From assembly GCA_947179485.1 (NCBI GenBank), contig OX359247.1:9143060-9207059 (forward strand): 64,000 nt of DNA. The letters are read 5' to 3'. The notes under the pieces were generated by a model. The model saw only the letters and a list, made by a program, of their open reading frames with translations, ran no database searches and had not been told where the DNA came from. The first letter of the stretch is position 1. Every line of letters starts with the position of its first letter. This document shows, piece by piece, positions 51,336 through 61,579 of the stretch. Source of the stretch: Allacma fusca (Eukaryota; Arthropoda; Collembola; Symphypleona; Sminthuridae). The position numbers and the translations under genes are program-made.

Positions 51336-54300
51336 ACGAAGGAAGATAAACTTACGGAGATCAACTCAGGACCCAATTCCATTGCACACTCAAGTCCATA
51401 TATATATAAGTATAAATGTAGTTTCACAGCCCCGACAGTAGACAATGGGAAACTCTCGCTTAAGAAAATAAACGGAGAGATCAACTCTGTACCTGAGAGC
51501 ATGGCCCCGTGCCCTCCTTTGCCCTATTTTCATTTCACTTTCGCTCTAAAACCTTCAGCCAGGTTCTTTAAATATCAACAATAAATACAACGGGATATAC
51601 TAGAGGGATGCTACATGTCCCAGGACTATGTTTAGACATGTGTGTTTACTTATTTGAGTTAAAACTGCATTGCTCCGGTCGGAATGGAGAGGACGTTGGC
51701 GTAAATGTACTTTACAAGCCCAATAACAATAATCAAGTTAATGGGACTGCAATTAGCTCTTTTGACATGTGAAGGAGTTGAGGTTGGAATTCTCCCTTTG
51801 GAGAATCCTTTACCCAACTGGAATCAAGGGAATTATGCACTTTTTAATTACTTCTAATTATGATCTTGACTACGGCTCTGCAACCAAAATTTTTTAGCAG
51901 AGCTATGTATATCTATCTATACATACATATATGCTCGCACATTAAATTACATGCACATACTACTTACAAACTTTAACTGTAAGATCATGCTTGAGCTGTA
52001 CACACAAGTAATTGCAACAACGACCATTTTTCCCTTCGACTTTTGTAACTGCATTTAAAAATTGCTCACATTCCTATACCTTAATTTCCCCTTTATCTAA
52101 ATATGGTACACCAATGTTGCACACAATTTCGCAGGAGAGGGAGATGAGGCAACGTGAGATTTTTCTTATCTTTGAAATGTACATAGAATGGACACTTGGG
52201 CTTCCCTGGGCCCAATAATGAGACCCACTAGTACAACAAACTAGGGTGGACATGTGCTAAAGTGGCACTGACTCTCTGATTGCCAGTCTCGACTAAAGGA
52301 GCTAAAGGTGGAGAGTCAGAGACTAATTATACCGATAAAAATGTAAATTTGATGAATTCCACCCATTAATCCCTTTTATTGGTCATTCCATATGTTTGCC
52401 CAAAAATAATTAAATTAGAAGCCATTGTGAATAATTAGGACTCGAGCCTCCAGCCAGAGATAGGGAGTTGTCGGTGACTACGGGCTGCATTTACCCATAC
52501 CCTAAATTTCTTCAAACTCGTTGGCCTTTCTCACCATATCAAAACACTTCATTTTTATACTCCATTCCCAACCTGAATTTTGAACCACCTGCATGACTGC
52601 TGTCTCACAAAGAGGCGATTACTCATTCAAAATGCAAGCTTAAAATTACGACTAAAGATGCGCTGGTGCTCTTTCCATCCACGGACACGACATGTCTTGT
52701 CAGAGCACATGTATACATATGCACACCTGTACACTATATTGTCCACTAATTGCTGTGCTACCTTTGACAGAGCTGGCATGTCTTGCCATAAAATTCTTGT
52801 GTGTAGATATGCTCAAGTCACCTAATTTTTTAATGAATGAGACTGTGGGTGAGCATACAAGGCTAACTGGAATAGGATTTTGCCAACAGCAGCACATATG
52901 TATGTAGCTCTTGCGTTGTCCCTATAAATTTTTACTTGGAAAGTTGTTGCTCCATGCTGCTATGACATTCTATTACTACACATGTGTGTACAAGTCAATC
53001 TTGAAATACGACAGTGTTAGTCTGTACACAGTACAGTAGTAATAATTGAAGCTTCAAAAGTATCTGAAATATATATCAACTGTATTTCCGTATCACTTAG
53101 GACTTGACCACTGTTTGAAAAAAAAGACATGATTTATTATAAAATGCTCCGTTGACCATATATTTCTATATAGTATTATCGACAAAAAAAATTACAGTTG
53201 GAGGATTGTAATTGAATGAACCTATCAAGTCCTAGTCGTTCACTCAAGATCTGTCCACACATTGAGTAATGGCTCAGGTACATACTCATAACTTACGCCT
53301 ACTTTTTGTCCCTATGAAAGACATATAGATATACGAGAGAGCTGTAATAATAGCTGATGGGGAGAAGAAAGAAATCTGTGAGTTACTACTGTATAGTCTA
53401 TAGTCAATGATACTGTCTTTCCTCCCTACAATGTGGTTTCGTACTTATTCCTCTGTGACTGTAATTTTCGGTGGTTTTTCAGTGGTGGCTTTTGTACGGA
53501 ACCAGGACTAGCACCTGCTGACTCAACAACTTCAATTGATGACTGTGTAGAGCATGAGAGGAGATGAGGAAAAAATCATAAGAAATATATTGGCTTGTAC
53601 AAAGGCTCAAGTGTAACAAATTGAAAAGGGACTTTACACATGAGATGAACAGCAGGATGACGTCCCTTTTAGAGAACGCTAAATTATGGGTATTTCCAAT
53701 TCTCCGTTTGGTTCACTGAATTTGATTCAATCCCCATCCCGAAGGCTCACACTTGGTCAAGGACATAATACAATTTTGTAAATCATTTATATACTCTTGT
53801 AATTCTCTTGTCAGCAAGGTACAGCAGCAAAAGTACAGAGTAACTCTGTACCTTTTACTTTATTTATTTATACATGCTGAAGATATTTCAGTAATTCATT
53901 TATCTAATTTAAAAAAAAAACTTGCTCATCTACAACATATTTTTGGTCATTTCGAGCTTGTGTAATTTTATTTCCTCCTTCGTAATACGATTGTTATGTG
54001 ACTTCTCTCCAAGTCTGTGAGCTACCTTCTTGTTGTTGGGTGGAAAAAATTAAAGAATAAAATCCCTCTCCATGGAACTTACTATAGAGCTTATGTATCT
54101 CACAATGCTAAAAACAAGAAACCAGTAGAGAGCCACCGCACAATGGGCTATCAACGAGCGTCGTCAATTTTGTCAAAGGAAACTCGTCTAAGTAAACAAT
54201 CCTTGGGATGGGGGAAAAAATCTTAACAAGAGTCAAGCTTGAGTATTGAATCAATTCTACGAGCATTCTTGTGGTTTGAGCTCCCCTATAAAAAAAACAT

Positions 54301-56712
54301 TTAGATTCCTACTGTATGGACATTAATCAACACGGATTTTTTCTATTTAAATTTTACATCAAAGAATAGATCTCATTACGTAAAATAAGGAATTAGCCTG
54401 ACTCATGCCTAATAATATTACTGTAGATACTTGTGAGATTTTAACTCAAATACAATCGTTAATTATACAACCGTTGATATCTCAATTTCTTGGCCATATA
54501 ACATTTCCCAATGATATGGCAATATATCTATCAATTCAATATTTTTTTTCTCTTCATTTACGCTAATAAGAAGAATCAGCATAATTTCTTTGACAAAAAT
54601 CCCTTTCAAAATAGTAAATACAGTCTTGTTTTATTAGAACTAATAGCGAAAGGGAAAAATCCCTCGTTTGCTCACATGACTAGGCGTAAATAATTTAGAC
54701 AAGACTGGTTCTAATAACAGTCGTTCTACTTGCAGAGACACTTAATTAATTAGAAATGGTAGAAAAATCATCAGTCTCACTGGGACATTACTGTCACTCC
54801 CAGGGAACCCCCCAGTGATTTTTTTGTAACTAGCGACAAAACACAAGTTTCCCTTTTACTCACTCATTGAAAACAAATATGTGCTCAATTACTGTGTCCC
54901 AACTTCCTCCATTTGTATTTTCCAATAACTATTGAGACGGATGTATTCGCAGTCCTCCATTCTTCTGCTGTGGCTCTTAGTAGTAATGAGGTCTATTTCC
55001 CAAGGAATTTATAGAGTTGGTGATAATATGAGATAATTATTTCAAACCTTCTTTACTCCTTTTGTACAATTTCCCCCAAGCCTTACTGCTCCTAGTGACA
55101 TTCCAAGCTAGTAGGGAAGGTTAGGCTCCAATATGAGAATCAAATTACTGTAGAATTAATATAGGATCTGCAACAAAACCCTCATTCCAATTTCTAATGC
55201 TGGGAGGCTAACAGTTTAAATAAGAGAAAAATCAATTATATTATAACCCAGATTTTGAAGCGAAAAAACGTTTTCTTTGAGAATACCTTCATGCAATATA
55301 CCACACATTACACACACACACATACACACATATATCTATACATAATTATATAGATATACGCACACACGCTGAAGGAACACTTCCACATGAGCTTTTCCAT
55401 ATAAGGATTGCCAGCCCCATAATAAAACGTTGTGACGTTTATATGGGACATTTTTCATGCGAAAACCCTCAGCCAATAATAATAATGACATGATGCCCAC
55501 AACAAGGTATTAAAGAAGGTATGTGTGAGTGTGGAGTGTACTGTTGGGGAGAGCTCAGGACCGGAATTTCCACTGGTCAGTAAATCTCGTTAAGTGTGTC
55601 TATGTCAATGTTGCATGCACTAAATTACCGCGTATATAATGCAACAAACCATGAAAGATTTTTATATAGTCTCAGGATAATATGCACGTGGAGTTTCCCC
55701 CCTCATAGGAAAACACACAAGAGGAAACGCTGCGGCTGTTTATTATTATATGTGGGAATCATCCCCAAAATGGTCATGCTCCATGGACCACACAGTCAAC
55801 GTTGTATTTTCTCAATGTGCAAAATCCGTCCCATTACGAGAAGGATTGTTCTACGATGTATTCCCAACTTAATGGGATTCCTTACTACTTTCATGATCCT
55901 CTCTCAATTTTGAACGACATGCGATTTTCCTCCTAGATTAGCGATAAAGTTCCTTCCATATTATGCACACTAGAATTGGCACCATTGGAATTGAGATAAT
56001 TACTTAACATTTAGCATAACAACAAAATAATGTTTCGTTCCAGAAAAAAAAATTGAAAACATTGTCTCATGGGAAAACTTTGAGTTGTTACAACTCTCAA
56101 GTAGTAACAAAAAAAAAGTAAAACTATACATGGGCTGTACATTACATGACAATATTAATGCGTGAAAGTATTTGTCATTTGGTGTGAGACTGACTTGAGA
56201 GAGGAAGGATTTACATACAAGTGCATTCTAGAGCCAAAACACTATTGTGTATGTATGTAATTACATATTTGCATGTGCTGTACCTATGTATGTTTGTTTG
56301 TGACAATCCCACAATGATATTAAGTACATTGTTGTTACCGGAATGGAAAGTTGGAAATTGTTTCGATTCCTAATTATTCACAGCCAGCCTTTTGGTTTAA
56401 GCTATAAGTAGGAGATATAGATATAGACACGATTAAAACAGAGATGTGTACAATTCCAAGAATTTATTGAGAGAAATGACTCAGGGCTCGAATAATGAAA
56501 GGCGTCACGATTGACAATAAGCTGTCACTCCGCCAACGCCATCCAAGTGACAATGGTCAATAGACATGAACAATGACACCAACAATAAACATTCGCAAGT
56601 AATTCCGTTCCCGCCAAAGTCCCCAATGTAATGAGCACATATGTGATTAGCAATTAGAATTACCGAAAGAAACACGTTACGTTGGCTGGATCCGATAAAG
56701 ATCTGCACTCAA

Positions 56713-56751
<39 letters not shown>

Positions 56752-59700
56752 CTTTCCACATGTTACTATCGAATCATCTTTTGAACGTCTAGAAACGAAC
56801 GGTTGTGAGATGGACTGTGAGCTTATTATAACTGAACTTAATTTGCTTGATAATTTAACAGTAGTCTCATATTTTTACTATTATTATATCGTACTTCCCA
56901 AAAAAAAATCCAATAAGTCAAGGTACGTTAGGCTTGAGGAGTATCACAGCAACGGATATTTCACGTTCACAATTTCAAAACTGCCAAAACAATAACAATT
57001 ATAAGGAGATTAAGAGAAAACAAGCCAGTTGTGTTTTAAGTGGTTCAAGATTATTAGTATTTTTTTGTTGTTGAGGAATTCAATTTACAAGAGTTGTTCA
57101 CAATTGAGATTGATAGTGAAGGGGTACTGTACCATATGGACCCCACAAGTGGACCGATACCATTGCATGATTTATCACCGTCTCTCAAAGTCCCTCATGC
57201 ACATCCTTTTGCAAAAAAAACAAAAAAGAAAATACCAAAAGCAATACGATAGTTAGATACAGATAGGACCCAAATTCTTACTTTATTTCACATCCTAATT
57301 TTTCACTAACCAACTGATTCATGAACTTGAGAAGAGCCATGAAACTTTTCAGTGTAGTTTCAAGCTCTCGTGCTTCAAGTCAAAATCTGATGTGTGTATG
57401 CATACATGGGTTATTTTTTCCCTATTTAGAGATATTATATGTTACATAGTGTAAGAGCGTCAAAAAAAATTGTGGATATTGACCGTTTTCTTGTTGACGG
57501 TTGCTCTTGTCTCGCTCGCTTGTTTTTCCCATGACGCCGGACTCAAGAACAGCACAGGTGTAACTTGAGAACGGAAAATGCAGGTTCAATCTACATATGT
57601 ACTTCCCTCACAAAACAGGGCTATTTACAAGTGTGGAATAAAAAAAAAGGAGGAAAAATCCAATCTACAAAGCAACAGCAACAACGCAATAATAATGAAG
57701 TCAGTCTCAAAAGTTTAGGGTGTACGGATCTTAAGGTAGTCGTTAGTATTCATTTAATTTGCTCTCGGAACCCTAGGACATTGTCTTTATTACGTTTTCT
57801 CATGAAGAGCGATAAAAGTTATGTAAGGGGTTTGCCACGAAGTCACAAATCTAAAATATGAAACATATGATTAAAACTTTTAGTTTGACTGGAACTTCAG
57901 CTCCTAGTTTTCCCCCAAAACAAGATCCCAGACTTGGAAAAACCCTACCATGTAATTATCACCACTAGGAACAAATCCACGGACATGGACGGATCTCAAG
58001 GGGATTTTATTTTCCATGCTGGAGTCTTTCCCTCTTATTTTTACTTACAAGGCTGTCAAAATTATTACACGCACTTGTCCATTCTCAAAAGAGACGGTCC
58101 ATGACATGGACGCTCAACTAGTATGGGCTTGAGAGTCAGTCATGTTAATTTAAATACTAGGGGAAGTCAAACTTGGACGGAAGTTTTCAATCCCTCCATT
58201 AAGCTATCAGATTCACCTGCAGACTGTGGACTGCAAATCCTATGTATGTGCATATGATAAATGGTGCTTGCTCTTATTGTGAATATAGTACAATGAAGTA
58301 ATCTAACTATGCAAGGTCTAGCCTTGTAAACAATGCTTACACGGTCAATTTGATCTGAAAATCTAATTTAGCTGAAAGGGGAGGAAAAAATTCTCTTAGT
58401 TTTTTCAATTATATATTATTACTGTTTGTTTTATATGGAATAATAAAATCAGAGCAGGCTGAGGTCCGTATCTGCTAGGATCAACCCTTATGTAAATATG
58501 GTTGTGGTATTTAAAAGTAGTAACTCTTAGAGTACAATAGAATGACTCTGTGTGCAGACTGCAAACCAAATACATCTTTCTTGTAATAATCAGGTAATTG
58601 TTCACTCCTCCAAGGCCTCTCTTCACTACTTATTTCACGGTGTGTTTAACTCCAACGAAACGGCAAACGTCCGCAGTTCTCACCCTTAAACTTCCAAGGT
58701 GCAATAATTATTCCTCTCTTTTCCGCAACTCCAAACAGATACACTCCAGTTCTCATCATTGAAACCCTGCGGCTTCCTGTATTACATACAGTCTGTGGAC
58801 GTCAGGAGCATACGACTTATGACATAAGCTTAAGTTAGAAATGTTAGGACAGGCAGGCTACACCTTAAGTCTTTTGTATGACTTCATATCATTATTTATT
58901 CAATGTATGGGAAAATGCCTCATTTATTGTTCAGGAAATGTTATCAACATTCGTGGATCTGCATATAAGACACGTTGAGACAACTGCAGGTGTTTATATG
59001 GTTTCATTCCGGGTTGGCAATCCATTGCAAAACTAAAAGGAGGGTACTCAGAAACCCCAAGTCAATAAATGAATCTCAGGAGGAATGAAAAAATTGATAT
59101 GTTTCTCTTCTAGGACTGGGGGACTGAGAAATTATGTAAATTAAAATCATATCTGAGATCTCTGCCAGTATTTATTTTTCTTGAGCCCACACGCTCCTGT
59201 CGTGGTAAGATTCCCCTAAAAGAAGATCCTTTGTCGAGGAAGAATTTACTTGACAAGGAGACCTCATCAAGAAACAATGACCCATAATTACATCGTTACG
59301 CTATTTAACATTTGGCAAGGGGGGGGGATTCATTAATTCATTTCCCTTTCGGAGTTGGCCATTTTAGTCAATGATGACACTGACATTGGAGAGGTCCTCA
59401 ACGGATGAGATTTCCCATTACGGTCTCCTTCACAGTCACACATCCTTTACATGGGATTGTAGTGGGCAGTAAGGGATGGAACTCCCAATCAGAGGAAGAA
59501 ACCGCATGGGAGATTCCCTATTTTTTCTTATGTATCATTAACTTCTACCTCAACTCTAAAAATATTCGGTAATTTCTCAGGGGATGAATGATTTTTAAAG
59601 GCAATGACTTTTTTTTTCACGGAGGGGCAGTAATGATAAATGCAATTTTGGAGTGTTGATTTAGCAAAGTGTTGGATTAATTTATTTGTACAGTAATTTC

Positions 59701-60088
59701 TAAGAGGAATCTTTTCCTTGGATTTCTGGGAATGGGCTGAAAGGAAAATTTTGTTACCTTTGCATTTATTGTCATCTCCACAAACGAGTCCAAAATCCTT
59801 GTCGCAAGGGAGTTCCCTAGCATTGCACGGCTCTGTTAATTGTTTGGCACATACGAAACAACATCGACAGTCCTGCCGGGCTATCACACGTCCTGTTGGA
59901 CAATCCGCTGCAGTCATGTTTTTCTCACATGGCACACCTTCACATACACACGACTCTGCCGGCGATTGACCCGAACTTATATCAAGAACTAAAGTAAAGC
60001 TAAGACAAAATAGTAGAATCCCAACTCCTTTGGTAACTGACACTGACCGGGTCATTGACCTGTCCAGCACTGACATTAGGAGCCTCAT
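16690..60088 (-). CDS. Single-pass multidomain surface receptor: IGFBP-like, VWC x6, EGF-like, FN3 x4, TM
   Basis: Exons 5'->3' on the minus strand: 60088-59758, 28294-28079, 27851-27108, 25450-24983, 23129-22968, 22765-22581, 22167-21902, 21463-20274, 20045-19581, 18747-18679, 18510-18363, 18258-18062, 17971-17808, 17706-17318, 17186-17074, 16964-16690. They total 5,382 nt, exactly 1,793 codons plus stop, and all are GT-AG. An in-frame TAA lies 18 nt before the ATG. Most introns are phase 1, typical of shuffled extracellular modules. Order: signal peptide, IGFBP-like head, Cys-rich EGF/EB-like module, VWC, acidic spacer, FN3, VWC, EGF, VWC x2, Ser/Thr spacer, FN3, VWC x2, Ser/Asn-rich spacer, FN3 x2, TM (about 1724-1747) and a 45-aa tail. 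Insect proteins of this layout are annotated as putative epidermal cell surface receptor. I place it there by architecture only. Exon 11 could instead start at 18489. Confidence 0.92.
17074..18510 (-). other. Receptor exons 11-15: FN3-3 and FN3-4, membrane-proximal
   Basis: FN3-3 is built from 18510-18363 and 18258-18062 (VMVRPLNESTLQIDF, LAGLEPDSDYHIKIQV). FN3-4 starts in 17971-17808 (TIKINWRKITDF) and continues in 17706-17318 (YELTNLQPNTSYEVDLLF, ISDLKPGTRY) and 17186-17074 (RVWVEAIL). The last two LxPxTxY motifs suggest the fourth unit may be two abutting FN3 modules. Confidence 0.87.
18679..20045 (-). other. Receptor exons 9-10: Asn/Ser-rich spacer, helical patch, His/Gly-rich strip
   Basis: Exon 20045-19581 encodes a glycosylation-prone Asn/Thr spacer, a helical LEELLHQLSAL and an unusual ordered patch YIAVRDVEEVHELERSGA and VIEQAEDGSFIVFIPS that I cannot assign. 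The 69-nt exon 18747-18679 encodes HPFEHPGHGHGGQG. The 833-bp intron between them has no further exon that I can support. Confidence 0.78.
20274..21463 (-). other. Receptor exon 8: end of VWC4, Ser/Thr spacer, FN3-2, VWC5, VWC6
   Basis: The largest exon, 1,190 nt. It completes VWC4 (KCCTVTVC), runs through a Ser/Thr/Glu spacer, then an FN3 module (VMVTITLPETFL, DMKDWSELEARI, GLHLGKEYFFKAK) and two VWC modules (EEEFYDGCAAYCSCGEHGL...NCCPEMIC and KITGCDKRCYCMNGNVTC...ECCMTWDC). Donor TCTG|GTAAAA. Confidence 0.9.
21464..21901 (-). other. Receptor intron 7
   Basis: 437 bp, AT-rich, no repeat or nested gene seen. Confidence 0.7.
21902..22765 (-). other. Receptor exons 6-7: VWC3 and start of VWC4
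   Basis: Exon 22765-22581 and exon 22167-21902 together encode an Ala/Thr-rich spacer, VWC3 (GCVFNNVSYEYG, DGCSYRCHCETSGEFLC, SECCEMLVC) and the first half of VWC4 (GCFYKNQTYAKDMKFFDGCE). The junction after CRR is phase 0 and the one into exon 8 is phase 2, both matching. Confidence 0.87.
22968..23129 (-). other. Receptor exon 5: EGF-like module
   Basis: A 162-nt symmetrical exon encoding one EGF-like module: NPCESAKCGPNSDC, then TLCVCKEGYVGDPY and GCIS. It is too short and too frame-mixed to stand out as an open frame but is clean between its splice sites. Confidence 0.88.
23130..24982 (-). other. Receptor intron 4, with GA-rich microsatellite
   Basis: 1.85 kb. It holds a GA-rich tract (24826-24850) and otherwise unremarkable AT-rich DNA. 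A 90-codon frame at 23641-23913 on the minus strand has no splice context and no recognisable similarity. Confidence 0.6.
24826..24850. repeat. GA-rich microsatellite
   Basis: GA run interrupted once by C, in receptor intron 4. Confidence 0.9.
24983..25450 (-). other. Receptor exon 4: Ser/Glu/Thr spacer and VWC2
   Basis: The first half is a Glu/Ser/Thr-rich spacer, likely flexible and glycosylated. The second half is a VWC module with CLFNGTSYDVGH, DGCDQRCECLKNGQMKCLE and VDECCVLAAC. Phase 1-1 exon of 468 nt. Confidence 0.88.
25889..25912. repeat. (GT)12 microsatellite
   Basis: Uninterrupted GT run in receptor intron 3. Confidence 0.95.
26899..26917. repeat. (TG)n microsatellite
   Basis: Uninterrupted TG run of 19 bases in receptor intron 3. 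Confidence 0.9.
27108..27851 (-). other. Receptor exon 3: VWC1, acidic spacer, FN3-1
   Basis: Encodes residues 183-430. It starts with a VWC module (THCTQDERKIEVGGNYY, CSKKCTCEAGGDMSC, ELFDGCCVPQKC), continues with an Asp/Glu/Ser-rich spacer (NNLEDDDDKPKPREM), and ends with an FN3 module recognisable by LSDLQPNTSYTLKYSFG. Confidence 0.88.
28079..28294 (-). other. Receptor exon 2: cysteine-rich EGF/EB-like module
   Basis: A 216-nt, phase 1-1 exon encoding residues 111-182. Cysteines are spaced as AGTACSDDTSCSSDSFC, GGACADPC, LPDVC, NGVC and AMCSCPEDL. This resembles EB/EGF-like modules of invertebrate surface proteins. It is a symmetrical exon and could be skipped without a frameshift. Confidence 0.85.
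30259..30298. repeat. (TC)20 microsatellite
   Basis: Perfect 40-base TC run in the 31.5-kb intron. Confidence 0.95.
35521..35545. repeat. Near-palindrome ACATATGTATCTACATATGT
   Basis: Two ACATATGTA half-sites around TCT. The same arrangement recurs at 38966-38991, with variants at 47545-47565 and 22423-22440. Confidence 0.7.
36664..36742 (+). CDS. Candidate exon of a nested plus-strand gene (A)
   Basis: 79 nt between a T-rich acceptor (cactgtactcaag) and donor CAG|GTAATG. Read with one leading base (phase 2 in, phase 0 out) it gives NPAGPFALYSPICRYVNFTR and NDAFGQ, with an N-glycosylation sequon (NFT). Too short to judge alone; support comes from phase agreement with the next two candidates. 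Confidence 0.3.
39634..39683. repeat. (GA)n microsatellite
   Basis: 50-base GA run with one GG interruption. Confidence 0.95.
41421..41479 (+). CDS. Candidate exon of a nested plus-strand gene (B), transmembrane segment
   Basis: 59 nt between a strong acceptor (ctcaactctcattgtcag) and a near-consensus donor (TCAAG|GTAAGC). Phase 0 in, phase 2 out. Translation is WGIVSSAVVFYILSIITTS, a good single transmembrane helix opening with an aromatic residue. Joined to A it continues GQWGIVSS without a stop. Confidence 0.33.
42661..42789 (+). CDS. Candidate exon of a nested plus-strand gene (C), basic cytoplasmic-like tail
   Basis: 129 nt after a long pyrimidine tract (ctttctttccttccttacag), ending ACAAGG|GTATAG. 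Phase 2 in and out, matching B. It encodes NPQLVNSSSSDSKGV, then KDLSTKRLIPFGSKIKKRRD and SVIVQ: serine-rich then strongly basic, as after a stop-transfer sequence. The other two frames in this interval hold stops. No family recognised. Confidence 0.35.
46722..46744. repeat. (AG)n microsatellite
   Basis: Perfect 23-base run in the 31.5-kb intron. Confidence 0.9.
48289..48308. repeat. (AG)10 microsatellite
   Basis: Perfect run in the 31.5-kb intron. Confidence 0.9.
51277..51333. repeat. (TG)n microsatellite, one interruption
   Basis: 57-base TG run broken once by TA. It generates spurious cysteine/valine and threonine/histidine frames on both strands. Confidence 0.95.
56716..56748. repeat. 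(CT)n microsatellite
   Basis: Perfect 33-base run near the 5' side of the 31.5-kb intron. Confidence 0.95.
59758..60088 (-). other. Receptor exon 1: signal peptide and IGFBP-like cysteine module
   Basis: Encodes residues 1-110. A hydrophobic leader (VGILLFCLSFTLVLDISSGQ) is followed by a 12-cysteine-type module with CVCEGVPC, DCPTG, DCRCCFVCA and FGLVCGDDNKC, the pattern of the IGFBP N-terminal fold. Methionines at residues 1, 5 and 12 could all start; the first is preferred because an upstream in-frame stop bounds the frame. The donor AAAG|GTAACA leaves phase 1, matching exon 2. Confidence 0.9.
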
Positions 60089-61214
60089 TATGTAGACAAT
60101 TTTTTACAGTATTTTTTTTTCTTTTGGAGGGAGTTTCAGTAAAATTTATACGATCACTTTCCTTAACTTAAACAAGGAAATAAGACAGTCTTAATTTCAG
60201 AATTTCATAGCCCCTGCTCCAAGCCAATTTTTGGGGTAATCAAGTCTCAGGTCTCAGCCACACTCTGGTAAATGCTGAAGAACTGCTTCGGAGGAACTCC
60301 AATCGTTCTTTCTCAGATTTTAGGTTGAGAGATTTATGAGGACAAAAAAAGTCACCTTTGAAGTTCCATTGCCGGGGCAAAGTTTCATGTAGTCACTATC
60401 GTATTGTACATAAATGAGGTTTTTAAAAAAAAATTTATGTTCCTATTACGACCGTGAATTTACTCTCAGATTTCAAAGGAAACAGTCACAGTAGTATTGC
60501 ACAGTAGTTTTCAGTTTCTGTACAGAGGTTTATTGTAGTGACTCCTCAACGTGATGCTACCGAGAAAAAAAATAGGGTTGAATTATTATTAAAAATGTAC
60601 GTCGCTCCTTAACAATGGTAATTCTGTCTGGGGATGAGAATAAGAAACGGAGAGAATGGATAAAATATCAATCCCGCATCCATTGAAAATGGATCCAACG
60701 ATGGAGAAAAATTATGGAAAATCCAAGGGTTCACTTTCACTCAGCTCACACTCCACAGGACTGCTCCTCTGTATAGATACTGTAGGGACTATAAGGCCAG
60801 AAATAAAGTCGCCCTAAAAGGTCTCGTAGAACAGAGTCGTTAAGAATGTAGGGCAGGTGAATACTTGTGTCCTCAGCCCTTGAGAGTTATATCAGGACTC
60901 CAACTTTCAGATCCGTCCTCACCAATGACTGGGATAAATATATGTAGATACTTGGATTTCAAGCATAAATTCTGTTCTACACGTAAAGACTGACTTGAGT
61001 CCTATCCGAAAATGTGTTCTGTTCTGAAATGCAGGATTCCACACTAGAAAAAAGAAGGAAACGTCGCATGACACATGCTTGCTCCTAGACAACAATGAAC
61101 CAACTAAAAATTTCTTAGCCGCTGAGGAAACGAACCAGCCAAGACGAGGTAGTAGTGCCTGCATCACTTTTCTTTCTCTCGTTGTAACTCTTTTACCTGT
61201 GTGAGACGACTCAC

Positions 61215-61234
61215 TGTATGTATGTATGTATGTA
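61215..61234. repeat. (GTAT)5 microsatellite
   Basis: Five GTAT units, upstream of the receptor gene. Confidence 0.85.
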
Positions 61235-61534
61235 GATATATCTACAGATATAATGGACTTACCCAGCAAGTATAAGGGCACAAGTGAGCAGCAACCCTCA
61301 AGACATAGAGACGAGTGGGGTGGGTTCATTTACTACTTTACCCACATTGGAGTTACTTATCCCAGCGTATGTTTTCCTCTTATAACTTATACGTGTTCCA
61401 CATTATATATACATATGTACATGCTGTATGTACTAACTGTACTCTTACCGGATTGTGTACTTACTAGAATCCACTCATATGGAATAAGTAAAGATTTGAT
61501 CTTTCCATCGCATATGTAAGTATGAGTATATCCA

Positions 61535-61579
61535 AGTATGTACATACATACGTCCTCATCCATATGTATGTATGTACAT
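61535..61579. repeat. Imperfect palindrome of the ACATATGTA family
   Basis: AGTATGTACATACATACG and CATATGTATGTATGTACATC face each other across 8 bases, able to form a hairpin. One of at least a dozen related motifs in the window. Confidence 0.7.

Larger units (their letters stand above)
28295..59757 (-). other. Receptor intron 1, 31.5 kb
   Basis: Donor AAAG|GTAACA at 59757 and acceptor ACTTCCAG at 28295 join phase 1 to phase 1 between the IGFBP-like head and the EGF/EB-like module. It is more than fifteen times longer than any other intron here. Contents visible by eye: several GA/TC and GT microsatellites, many near-palindromic ACATATGTA motifs, a repeated 15-mer, and three plus-strand exon candidates listed separately. 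First introns of this size usually carry enhancers; that is inference. No transposon with intact coding capacity was recognised. Confidence 0.85.

Noticed and set aside
51227..51584. Open frames on both strands rich in Cys/Val or Thr/His
   Set aside because: They are translations of the (TG)n microsatellite and carry no other coding signal.
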